Below, piece after piece: positions 14,756 to 21,146 of a DNA stretch of 21,146 bases. Position numbers and translations under genes: made by a program. Each line of letters starts with the position of its first letter. Position 1 is the first letter of the stretch. Origin of the DNA: an uncultured Candidatus Melainabacteria bacterium (GTDB lineage Bacteria > Cyanobacteriota > Vampirovibrionia > Gastranaerophilales > Gastranaerophilaceae); assembly GCA_937898445.1 (NCBI GenBank), contig CALEJY010000083.1, positions 1 through 21,146 of the forward strand, in the 5' to 3' direction. The notes below the pieces were generated by a model. That model did no database searches, was not told where the DNA came from, and worked only from the letters and a program-made list of their open reading frames with translations.

Positions 14756-14795
14756 AAAATATATGGATCATTTAAAACATGGTTCATTATATTTT
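14756..14795 (+). terminator. Intergenic hairpin with AAAACA loop
   Basis: A stem of about 15 bp (two G-T wobbles and one bulge) forms between 14756-14770 and 14780-14795. The loop is TTTAAAACA, and the 3' arm ends in ATATTTT. The loop sequence links it to the hairpins at 246, 1548, 4353 and 13566. No strong T-tract follows. Confidence 0.55.
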
Positions 14796-14872
14796 AAATA
14801 ATAAAAAATTAGGAAAACATAATGAAATATTCAAACATTAAAACTTTTATATTTAAAAAGGAGAAAAAAAAT

Positions 14873-15526
14873 ATGATGACTTTAGCAGATGCGTTAGATT
14901 TATATGGTTATAATGCAAAAAATCGTAGATCTTTAGTACCATTTATGGTTCGTAGAAGTAAAAATAAAGATCAACTCTATACAAAATGTACATTAAATGC
15001 TCTAAAAGGACCGAAAGGGTTAAGTAAATTGCCAGTTATAAAAGTAACTGAGGAAGAAAGTGATTTTAAACCTTTTATAACTTATAAAAAACGTGAAAAC
15101 GGTATTATAAAAGTATTTTGGGTAGATGACTCTAATTATTATCCAGAATACAATTATTCTTCATGCGGGAAACGAAAAAAAAATATAATAAAAGAAAATC
15201 CAGATGACTATATATATCAATGCTTAAAAAGATATGGAAATACTGTTATTGGAAAAGTTCATTTTTATAGAATATTCAAACGTATTTGGCATGAAAATAT
15301 TAGTAAGCATATACCAGCCGACGCAATGATTAATTCTAAGTATTCCGAACAACGCGAACAATGTATGGATATTATCAAAGAAAATATAAAACAAAAAATC
15401 GGAGAACGTGTTATGATACGTAGAGTAATATCATTTGAAAAACCTGATGTATATACTAAATGTAATGAGGAAGTTAGCGAATTTTTTATAGTAGAGGTAA
15501 TTTCGGAGTTGCAAAAATGTTCATAA
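14873..15526 (+). CDS. Basic protein of unknown function beside the origin-like region
   Basis: The protein is 217 residues from ATG 14873, with AAAAAGGAG 9 bases upstream. The longer frame from 14822 has no ribosome site and would place this site inside the gene. It is very basic in the N-terminal third (NAKNRRSLVPFMVRRSKNK) and around 95-115 (CGKRKKNIIK). There is no membrane segment and no motif I can name. It lies directly before the TGWCA cluster, so a DNA-binding or initiator role is conceivable by position, as with many phage initiators placed next to their own iterons. That role is inference only. Confidence 0.65.
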   Translation: MMTLADALDLYGYNAKNRRSLVPFMVRRSKNKDQLYTKCTLNALKGPKGLSKLPVIKVTEEESDFKPFITYKKRENGIIKVFWVDDSNYYPEYNYSSCGKRKKNIIKENPDDYIYQCLKRYGNTVIGKVHFYRIFKRIWHENISKHIPADAMINSKYSEQREQCMDIIKENIKQKIGERVMIRRVISFEKPDVYTKCNEEVSEFFIVEVISELQKCS

Positions 15527-15532
15527 AAAGCT

Positions 15533-15809
15533 TGTCAAAAATATTTTAAAAAGTGGCACGAAATTGACAAAAATGACAAAAAGTGTCACAAAAACTATAT
15601 TTTGGGTAAACAAATTGAGAAAAAGTGCTATTTGTGTCAAAAATTTTTGACAAGAAATGAAAAGTGTCACATTTTTGACAAGGCCAAAAGTGCCCATTTT
15701 ATCGATATTTTTTGTGGTTTCTTGTCAAATGTCAAAAATTTTCCTATTTTTTATATATTTTTATTTTTTTTTTATATATATAAATATAAGAAAAAGTGGC
15801 AATTTGACA
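15533..15809. repeat. TGWCA iteron-like cluster with AT-rich tract, candidate replication origin
   Basis: Eleven TGACA/TGTCA pentamers occur in 277 bases, starting at 15533, 15565, 15574, 15584, 15635, 15648, 15665, 15676, 15723, 15730 and 15805. At this base composition about one or fewer would be expected. Many sit in a longer AAAAGTGKCA or TTGWCAAAAAT context, and some form inverted pairs, such as 15635/15648 (GTGTCAAAAATTTTTGACA). An A/T-only tract follows at about 15744-15790, suitable as an unwinding element. The layout fits iterons plus an AT-rich region. A regulatory operator array is the alternative. Confidence 0.55.
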
Positions 15810-15855
15810 CAAAACTAAAAATATAGAACTTTTGTACAATTAAAAGGAGATTCAA

Positions 15856-15984
15856 ATGAAGACTTTAAGAATTAAAAAATACAAAGAAAAAGTGCATCAT
15901 TATATTAATCCAGATATATGTTATTATAATTATATAGAGTGCAGAGATTATATCGTACAAATGACGGAAAAAAGAATATTTTGA
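15856..15984 (+). CDS. Small basic tyrosine-rich protein
   Basis: This 42-residue frame starts at ATG 15856, with AAAGGAG about 8 bases upstream, and ends at TGA 15982-15984. The N-terminus is strongly basic (MKTLRIKKYKEKVHHYINPD) and the middle is Tyr-rich (CYYNYIECRDYIV). It follows the iteron-like block and precedes a small membrane gene with its own ribosome site. Not recognised. Support is the ribosome site and spacing only. Confidence 0.5.
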   Translation: MKTLRIKKYKEKVHHYINPDICYYNYIECRDYIVQMTEKRIF

Positions 15985-16011
15985 CTATATTCGATGGAAA
16001 GGAGAATATAA

Positions 16012-16194
16012 ATGACAATATTTATCACAATGCCCTTAGTTATTGGACTATATATGATTTTAAGTGCATGTTTAATCCCAGAAATTCCATATGGCATACT
16101 AGTTGCCAATTGTGTATTAGGATCTATCATGCTATTAACATATTTAGTTTTAGTATTTGGATATTTTTCACTTAAACAAAATGGTGAAATCTGA
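16012..16194 (+). CDS. Small two-segment membrane protein
   Basis: The 60-residue protein starts after AAAGGAG (about 16000-16006). It has two hydrophobic segments, about 3-22 (IFITMPLVIGLYMILSACLI) and 27-52 (YGILVANCVLGSIMLLTYLVLVFGYF), and a short polar tail. Two close segments in a tiny protein would suit a holin or membrane effector, but nothing near it (no lysin) supports lysis. The stop lies 2 bases before promoter element 7. Function is unknown. Confidence 0.65.
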   Translation: MTIFITMPLVIGLYMILSACLIPEIPYGILVANCVLGSIMLLTYLVLVFGYFSLKQNGEI

Positions 16195-16196
16195 AG

Positions 16197-16221
16197 CGCA
16201 AAAAAAACATATCTTTTAATG
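16197..16221 (+). promoter_or_regulatory. 25-bp phage promoter-like element, copy 7
   Basis: CGCAAAAAAAA is followed by CATATCT and TTTAATG, 25 bases. The -10-like part is TTTAAT rather than TATAAT. No gene follows; instead a structured non-coding stretch ends at a terminator, making this a likely small-RNA promoter. Confidence 0.6.
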
Positions 16222-16410
16222 AGAGAAAACACTATACCACAAAATATAGTAATGTTTGCTTACAGACAAACCGTATGAGTATGGAATGAGCAAACACTGT
16301 GAGTATGAAATACTTGATGTAATATTCTAGTGTAGTAAGAAAACAGTTAGTTTAAATTCATAGTAAGAATTTAGAGTATCGTAAATGATACATAGATTCT
16401 TATTTTTTTT
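16219..16410 (+). ncRNA. Candidate small structured RNA, about 190 nt
   Basis: The segment lies between promoter element 7 and an intrinsic terminator and holds no credible reading frame: the only early ATG gives 19 codons without a ribosome site. It shows nested helices. TGTTTGCT (16253-16260) pairs with AGCAAACA (16289-16296) and encloses CCGTA/TATGG (16271-16275/16280-16284). ACACT (16294-16298) pairs with AGTGT (16329-16333) and encloses AGTAT/ATACT. The TGAGTATG sequence occurs twice, at 16276 and 16300. No tRNA features are present. The RNA ends are inferred. Confidence 0.55.
16364..16410 (+). terminator. Intrinsic terminator of the small RNA
   Basis: The outer stem TAAGAAT (16364-16370)/ATTCTTA (16396-16402) and inner stem GTATC (16376-16380)/GATAC (16387-16391) form one hairpin, followed by eight T at 16403-16410. 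It lies 20 bases before promoter element 8. Confidence 0.75.
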
Positions 16411-16430
16411 GTTATGAAACTAAAAGATTC

Positions 16431-16455
16431 CGCAAAAAAAACATATCTTCTAATG
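16431..16455 (+). promoter_or_regulatory. 25-bp phage promoter-like element, copy 8
   Basis: CGCAAAAAAAA is followed by CATATCT and TCTAATG, 25 bases, nearly identical to copy 7. The core ACATATCTTCTA is repeated at 16486-16497 in the leader. A perfect AGGTAACCT palindrome lies between, at about 16469-16477. The element heads the nuclease and polymerase-like operon. Confidence 0.6.
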
Positions 16456-16518
16456 GAGAGAAAAGTAAAGGTAACCTAAATCCTTACATATCTTCTATAT
16501 TTTTACAAAGGAGTTGCT

Positions 16519-16836
16519 ATGCCTAAAGAAAAGATTTATAAACATGAGTCTGATTTTCAGGCAGACCTTATAAAGACAATTAAAAAAGATCTTGGAGAAG
16601 ATAATCTTGATATTTTAAAGAATGATGCCAATTATAAACAAGGCATTCCTGATTTAATAATTTTATATAAAGATAAGCATGCATTTTTAGAAGCAAAGAT
16701 TTCAGAAGATGCACCTCATCGCCCAAACCAAGATTACTATATTGATAAAGCTAAGAAGAATAGTTATGGAGCTTTTATATTTCCAGAGAATAAGCAGCAA
16801 ATTCTTGACGAAATGTATGAATACTTAAAACATTAA
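16519..16836 (+). CDS. PD-(D/E)XK nuclease, VRR-NUC-like
   Basis: The 105-residue protein is the usual length of stand-alone phage VRR-NUC enzymes. The catalytic pattern is visible: E10 in the first helix, D45 in GIPDLIILYK, and E58-A-K60 in HAFLEAKI, followed by a Gln in RPNQDYYI. Members of this family cut branched or double-stranded DNA, as in Holliday-junction or flap processing. It starts 7 bases after AAAGGAG and heads the operon from promoter element 8, together with a RecB-like exonuclease. A role in processing replication intermediates before packaging is inferred. Confidence 0.8.
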   Translation: MPKEKIYKHESDFQADLIKTIKKDLGEDNLDILKNDANYKQGIPDLIILYKDKHAFLEAKISEDAPHRPNQDYYIDKAKKNSYGAFIFPENKQQILDEMYEYLKH

Positions 16837-16858
16837 TATTTTTAGGAGGAAGCCACTA

Positions 16859-17497
16859 ATGCAATGGAATGATCACCACCAATTAGAAGGAAAACATGCT
16901 TTTTTGGGAGCGAGCAATTTTCACTGGGTAAATTGGACAGATTCTATATTTGAGAATAGATACTATAGTCAATTCTCAACAATAATAGGAACTACTATAC
17001 ATGAATTAGCACATGATTGTATTTTAAATAGAACAAAAATAAATAAACATGATAAGCATTTAATTGAAATAAGTTTATATCATGCTTTTGTTCCTAAAGA
17101 TGCTTATGATCCAGATGCTATATTAACAAATCTTATTCCTTTTGTTAATGATGCGATAGGATATCATATGTCTTCTGAAATACTTTTGTATTATAATAGC
17201 TATTGTTTTGGAACTTGCGATGCTATATTATTTAATGAAAAAGATAAGATATTAAGAATCCATGATTTAAAAACTGGAACAACAACTGCTCATTTTGAAC
17301 AATTACTTATCTACGCAGCTTTGTTTTGTCTTGAATATCATAAAAACCCAAGACATTTTGCAACTGAATTAAGAATATATCAGAATTTTGAAATTTCAAT
17401 AAATACTCCAGATCCTAGTGAAATTGAGTCATTTATGAAACTTATACAAAATAGATCCCAATTAATTTTATCATATTTAGAAAGAGAGGGTAGATGA
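16859..17497 (+). CDS. RecB/Cas4-like PD-(D/E)XK exonuclease
   Basis: The 212-residue protein has the RecB-family nuclease signature: H48 in an N-terminal helix (GTTIHELAH), D121 in GTCDAILF, D136-L-K138 in IHDLKTG, and the QLLIYA motif (Q148). The family degrades DNA ends and in phages often supplies the exonuclease for recombination. AGGAGG lies about 8 bases before ATG 16859. It ends in an ATGA overlap with the polymerase-like gene. No Cys cluster of the Cas4 iron-sulphur type is visible, so a RecB-like exonuclease is the better name. Confidence 0.8.
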   Translation: MQWNDHHQLEGKHAFLGASNFHWVNWTDSIFENRYYSQFSTIIGTTIHELAHDCILNRTKINKHDKHLIEISLYHAFVPKDAYDPDAILTNLIPFVNDAIGYHMSSEILLYYNSYCFGTCDAILFNEKDKILRIHDLKTGTTTAHFEQLLIYAALFCLEYHKNPRHFATELRIYQNFEISINTPDPSEIESFMKLIQNRSQLILSYLEREGR

Positions 17498-20400
17498 TTA
17501 TGGATGCTGAATTTTTAGATAAAAAAATAGAAAAAGACTTTTATAGTGATTTACCCGGATTCATTTGCGAATCATTAGATGGAATAATCAGAAAATATGG
17601 AGATCAACCTTGGTTTTTAGAAGCATGGAATAAATATAGAGCACATGTGCTAGAAACAAATATTGACGATGTTAGGACTCCTGGGTTTATATTTAAAACA
17701 TATATTAATCCTGAAATAGAACATTCTGAATTAATTGCAAATGAAGAGTATACTGTTAGAGATTTAATGCATTATGGTATTAAAAGACGTTCTGGAAGAT
17801 ATCCATGGGGGTCTGGCGAAGATCCATTTCAACATAGTCCAGATTTTTATTCGAGAGTGCAAGCTTATAAAAAAGAAGGTCTTTCTGAGAAAGAAATTTG
17901 TGATGTTGAAGGGTTGAATACTAAAGAATATAGAATGGCATATTCAATATCCAAAGATAGAATTAAATTAGATAAAATAGCATATGCTAAAAGTGCTTTA
18001 GCTGATGGAAAGACAAAAACTCAAATTGCTAAGGAATTAAGTGAAAAATATGGAGAACATATTGGTGACACTACTGTTGGGTCATTATTAAATTCTGATA
18101 GAGAAGCTAAATTGCACATTGCAATGAAAACCGCCGATGATTTAAAAAATATGGTTGACAACAGTAGTTTTGGATATTTAGATGTGGGGAAGGGTTCTGA
18201 AAAAGCCATTAATGTAAGTGCTGATAAAATGGATACGGCATTATATATTTTAGAAAATGCTGGCTATAAAATTTATGATATTCGTGTTCCGCAAGCTGGA
18301 CAAAAGGGCCAAGGAACTATTGTTCAAGTTTTAGCAAAGCCCGATGCCCAAAGGCCTAAACAAGAGGATTTTGATAAAATAGATAGAATTACTGACAAAC
18401 ATAAATCTTATGATGGTGAAACTTTTAAAGAAGCGTTTCATTATCCAGAATCATTAGATTCTAAAAGATTAGCAATTAGATATGCTGAAGATGGTGGAAT
18501 CGCTAAAGATGGTGTTGTTGAAATTCGTCGTGGAGTAAAAGATTTATCTTTAGGCGAATCAAATTATGCTCAGGTTCGTATTTTAGTAGATGGTACTCAT
18601 TATATCAAAGGCATGGCGGTTTATTCTGACGGCAGCGATATGCCAGATGGAATAGACCTTATATTTAACACAAATAAAGATAAAAGTCATAGTAAAATGG
18701 ATGTTTTAAAAAAGATAAAGGACGATCCGACAAATCCATTTGGCTCTGCTATAAAAGAAGGAATTGGTCCTGGAGGAGGACAATCCTATTACATTGGAGA
18801 TGATGGAAAAGAACATTTATCTCTTATTAATAAAAGATCCGATGCTGGCGATTGGGGAGAATGGTCCAAAGAATTGCCATCTCAATTTCTATCAAAACAA
18901 CCAAAAGCATTGATAAAAAGGCAATTGGAATTAGCTGAAATAGGAAAACAATCGGAATTCGAAAACATTATGGATATTAATAATCCTACAATAAAGAAAC
19001 AAATGCTTGAAGAGTTTGCTGACAAATGTGATAAAGCGGCTGTTGAATTAAAAGCAGCACATTTACCTGGGCAAAAATATCAAGTAATTCTTCCTTTAAC
19101 TAATGTAAAAGATACCGAAATTTATGCACCGAATTATAAAGATGGAGAAAAAGTTATTTTAGTAAGATATCCTCATGGAGGAACTTTTGAAATTCCGACT
19201 CTAACTGTAAATAATAGATTGCAAGAAGGAAAAGACATAATAGGTACTTCTGGAAACATCGATGCGGTTGGGATAAGTAAAAATGTTGCCGATAGATTAT
19301 CTGGTGCAGACTTTGATGGCGATACTGTAATGGTAATACCATTGAGTGGAAAATTCAAAATATCCACTAGTGATCCTTTACCAGGACTTATTGGGTTTGA
19401 TCCTAAGTTATCATATGGACCAGATCCTGTTGAAAGCAAAACTGAATCTGATAAACTTGGCGAAGAAGTATATGTTAGAAATGGAATAAGATATAAACTT
19501 ATGACCGACACTCAAAAACAAATGGGTGTTGTTTCTAATTTAATTACTGATATGACTTTAAAAGGCGCTAGTCCAGATGAATTAGCAAGAGCTGTTAGAC
19601 ATTCAATGGTTGTCATTGATGCTGAAAAACATAAATTAGATTATAAACAAAGTGAAATTGATAATGGCATTGATGCTTTAAAGAAAAAATATCAACCAAG
19701 AATGATTGACCCGTTGACTGGCAAAGAAACTGGTGGGGCCTCCACATTAATTTCGAAAGCTAAATCAGATCTAAGAGTTCCTATTAGAAAAGAAGGTTCT
19801 CCTTTTGCCAAAGATACTGGAAATCCATTAACTTTAATCGATTCTGAAAAAAGTTTATATGTTGATGAAATTACTGGAAAAGTTTATGCTGATAAAGACA
19901 AACTTATTTTAAAAGCCGATCCAAAAACTGGTAAAAAAGCATATAGATACACCGGAGAAATGAAAACGGAAGTGTCCTATGTAGATTCTGCTGGTAAAAA
20001 ACAAAAAGCCAGAGTTTATCAAAAAGATGGTAATCTTTATTATAAAAATAGTGAAGGAAAATATGTTAAAGTAACCACCGAAATGACAAAAACAACTCCA
20101 GTTGTCATTAAATCTACAAAAATGATGGAGGCAGAAGATGCTCATATATTATCTTCCGGAACAATACAAGAAGAAATATATGCCGATTATGCTAATTATA
20201 TGAAAGATCTAGGAAACAAAGCTAGAAAAGAAGCTATAGCTATTAAAGATATAGATTATAGTCCTTCGGCTAGAAAAGTTTATGCAGAACAAGTCGAAGA
20301 GCTTAATGCTAAATTGGATGATGCAATTTTAAACGCCCCTAGAGAAAGACAAGCGCAATTAATAACTGCTTCACAAATGAAGGCTATAGAAACTGATAAT

Positions 20401-20751
20401 CCTAGAATGACTGATGAGGAAAAAAGGAAGCGCTCTACCCAATTATTAGCAAGAGCAAGAGCTAATGTTGGTGCTAAACGCAAGGAGATATATATTACAG
20501 ATAAGGAATGGGAAGCTATACAAGCAGGAGCTATAACTAAGAATAAATTGTTAGAAATAATAAATAATGCCGACAAAGATAGATTAAAACAATTATCAAT
20601 GCCGCAATATCATCGTAGTCTATCAAAATCTCAAGTATCTAGACTTAAGAGCTTATCTAATAGAGGTTATAGTAACGCAGAAATTGCTGAATATCTAGGT
20701 GTAAGTGTAACTACAGTCGTTAACTATTTAACAGGAAAGGAGATCGCTTAG
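17494..20751 (+). CDS. DFDGD-motif RNA-polymerase-like protein
   Basis: The protein is 1085 residues from ATG 17494 (ATG 17500 is also possible). The core resembles the catalytic barrel of RNA polymerase beta prime: VRYPHGGTFEIPTLTVNN (557-574), then LSGADFDGDTVMVIP with DFDGD at 606-610, the metal-binding triad shared with YonO-type single-chain polymerases. The N-terminus carries HYGIKRRSGRYPWGSGEDP (93-111) and two helix-turn-helix-like segments (about 121-200). The C-terminus ends in another (about 1050-1082, GYSNAEIAEYLGVSVTTVVNYL). I recall this family as common in Bacillota phages beside terminase genes. It may transcribe phage genes or enter with the virion. Activity is not proven, and a second barrel could not be identified by eye. 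Confidence 0.65.
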   Translation: MIMDAEFLDKKIEKDFYSDLPGFICESLDGIIRKYGDQPWFLEAWNKYRAHVLETNIDDVRTPGFIFKTYINPEIEHSELIANEEYTVRDLMHYGIKRRSGRYPWGSGEDPFQHSPDFYSRVQAYKKEGLSEKEICDVEGLNTKEYRMAYSISKDRIKLDKIAYAKSALADGKTKTQIAKELSEKYGEHIGDTTVGSLLNSDREAKLHIAMKTADDLKNMVDNSSFGYLDVGKGSEKAINVSADKMDTALYILENAGYKIYDIRVPQAGQKGQGTIVQVLAKPDAQRPKQEDFDKIDRITDKHKSYDGETFKEAFHYPESLDSKRLAIRYAEDGGIAKDGVVEIRRGVKDLSLGESNYAQVRILVDGTHYIKGMAVYSDGSDMPDGIDLIFNTNKDKSHSKMDVLKKIKDDPTNPFGSAIKEGIGPGGGQSYYIGDDGKEHLSLINKRSDAGDWGEWSKELPSQFLSKQPKALIKRQLELAEIGKQSEFENIMDINNPTIKKQMLEEFADKCDKAAVELKAAHLPGQKYQVILPLTNVKDTEIYAPNYKDGEKVILVRYPHGGTFEIPTLTVNNRLQEGKDIIGTSGNIDAVGISKNVADRLSGADFDGDTVMVIPLSGKFKISTSDPLPGLIGFDPKLSYGPDPVESKTESDKLGEEVYVRNGIRYKLMTDTQKQMGVVSNLITDMTLKGASPDELARAVRHSMVVIDAEKHKLDYKQSEIDNGIDALKKKYQPRMIDPLTGKETGGASTLISKAKSDLRVPIRKEGSPFAKDTGNPLTLIDSEKSLYVDEITGKVYADKDKLILKADPKTGKKAYRYTGEMKTEVSYVDSAGKKQKARVYQKDGNLYYKNSEGKYVKVTTEMTKTTPVVIKSTKMMEAEDAHILSSGTIQEEIYADYANYMKDLGNKARKEAIAIKDIDYSPSARKVYAEQVEELNAKLDDAILNAPRERQAQLITASQMKAIETDNPRMTDEEKRKRSTQLLARARANVGAKRKEIYITDKEWEAIQAGAITKNKLLEIINNADKDRLKQLSMPQYHRSLSKSQVSRLKSLSNRGYSNAEIAEYLGVSVTTVVNYLTGKEIA

Positions 20752-20752
20752 C

Positions 20753-21007
20753 ATGAAAAAAATGGTTCGTATAACAACTACCGACAACCCTTTTAATCCA
20801 TTTACAGAATGGGATGAATGGTATTTTTATGATCTATCTAAGGGATATTCAACTTGCGAAAGATTAGATCAGCTTTCAAATACTTCGTCAGAGCTTTCCG
20901 ACGAATTAAATAATGAAGAATTAGAAAAAGCAATTGATCAATTAATAGAATTAGGTGCTATCGGTAAGGATGGAAGTATAGTAAACTACAAAAAAGTTTA
21001 TAAATAG
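20753..21007 (+). CDS. Small conserved partner of the polymerase-like protein
   Basis: The 84-residue soluble protein has MVRITTTDNPFNPFTEWDEWYFYDLSKGYSTCERLDQL at its N-terminus and an acidic helical second half (ELSDELNNEELEKAIDQLIELG). I remember closely similar small proteins with the NPFNPFT..W..WY..D...GY.TCERL pattern next to the DFDGD protein and upstream of terminase in Clostridia phages and integrative elements. It starts one base after the stop of that gene, with AAAGGAG about 11 bases before ATG. Function is unknown; an accessory factor of the large protein is plausible. Confidence 0.75.
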   Translation: MKKMVRITTTDNPFNPFTEWDEWYFYDLSKGYSTCERLDQLSNTSSELSDELNNEELEKAIDQLIELGAIGKDGSIVNYKKVYK

Positions 21008-21146
21008 GTTATGTTTCCAGTTTGAACATAATTAAAAGTTATATGTTTTTAATAAGAACTGTTAAAAATACGACAAATATGCTATAAGATCATTATTTAT
21101 TGAACCCCGGGGGAGGGTGTCCCAAAAATACCACCCCCTATGGGTT
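21008..21146. other. Non-coding end region with GC-rich nested inverted repeat
   Basis: The first part is AT-rich and has three mutually exclusive segments: TTATGTT (21009-21015), AACATAA (21025-21031) and TATGTT (21042-21047) followed by TTT. A weak extended -10-like TGCTATAAG lies at 21080-21088. The last 44 bases switch abruptly to GC-rich sequence: AACCC (21103-21107) pairs with GGGTT (21142-21146), and GGGTG (21115-21119) pairs with CACCC (21132-21136). In this phage group such a sequence often sits before the terminase genes, so a packaging-site role is possible. The structure is cut by the window end. Confidence 0.5.

Noticed and set aside
14822..14872. ATG 14822 as start of the basic protein
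   Set aside because: There is no ribosome site before it, whereas AAAAAGGAG precedes ATG 14873.
15602..15826. 74-codon frame on the + strand
   Set aside because: It has a TTG start without a ribosome site, runs through the TGWCA cluster and A/T tract, and gives low-complexity Phe/Tyr/Lys composition. It is a by-product of the repeats.
15939..16175. 78-codon frame from GTG
   Set aside because: It overlaps two frames with good ribosome sites (15856 and 16012) and has no ribosome site of its own.
16219..16278. 19-codon frame in the small-RNA region
   Set aside because: It has no ribosome site, starts inside the promoter element and has no distinctive composition.
17000..17014. HELAH in the RecB-like protein as a zinc-protease motif
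   Set aside because: The surrounding D121, DLK and QLLIYA motifs define a nuclease; the His in this helix is part of the same nuclease family pattern.
1..21146. tRNA genes, CRISPR arrays, insertion sequences, integrase
   Set aside because: No cloverleaf with a GTTCRA arm, no regularly spaced repeat-spacer pattern and no transposase or recombinase motifs were found by reading.
1..21146. Stop-codon recoding
   Set aside because: TGA and TAA end genes at coupled overlaps (ATGA at 2212, 6794 and 17494), and the large proteins read through with no in-frame stops, so the standard bacterial code fits.

Overview
The window is an AT-rich stretch of a tailed-phage (Caudoviricetes) genome or prophage. 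The likely host is a low-GC Bacillota, gut-Clostridia-like bacterium. Every convincing gene is on the + strand, genes are packed with ATGA-type overlaps, ribosome sites are strong (AAAGGAG/AGGAGG), and TGA works as a stop, so the standard bacterial code applies. Several proteins belong to families I remember from Lachnospiraceae/Ruminococcaceae phages: the DUF6353 membrane proteins and their usual neighbours, and a large DFDGD-motif polymerase-like protein with a small conserved partner. No tRNA, CRISPR array, integrase or transposase was seen, and no recognisable terminase, portal or capsid gene lies in the window.

Layout. 1-2200: short transcription units of small soluble and membrane proteins, each behind a copy of a 25-bp promoter-like motif. 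2212-7493: a membrane-protein cassette with three DUF6353 paralogs, an abundant-looking small membrane protein and conserved phage families of unknown function. 7500-13382: the replication core. It holds a 1295-residue protein joining an SF3 helicase, an AEP-type primase-polymerase and a family-B DNA polymerase with proofreading exonuclease, then a probable ssDNA-binding protein and an SNF2-like helicase. 13400-15526: small membrane proteins, a membrane-bound HEXXH metalloprotease and a basic protein of unknown function. 15530-15810: a non-coding block with eleven TGWCA pentamers and an AT-rich tract, my best candidate for a replication origin. 16197-16411: promoter, structured RNA and terminator with no credible reading frame, a probable small-RNA gene. 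16431-21007: a PD-(D/E)XK (VRR-NUC-like) nuclease, a RecB/Cas4-like exonuclease, a 1085-residue DFDGD RNA-polymerase-like protein and its small partner. 21008-21146: non-coding, ending in a sharply GC-rich inverted-repeat structure that may border the packaging genes.

How it may work. Eight copies of a rigid 25-bp element (CGCAA, A/T-rich middle, CATATTC, TATAATG) precede the transcription units. In three of them the Shine-Dalgarno lies so close to TATAATG that host-type initiation would remove it. This suggests either initiation inside the element, as with single-subunit phage RNA polymerases, or a non-standard host holoenzyme. The DFDGD protein at the end of the window is a natural candidate for the enzyme. 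That link is inference. The helicase-primase-polymerase fusion, ssDNA-binding protein, SNF2 helicase and nucleases would form the replication and recombination machinery. About fifteen genes encode membrane segments, which may point to membrane-associated replication or to host-membrane remodelling.
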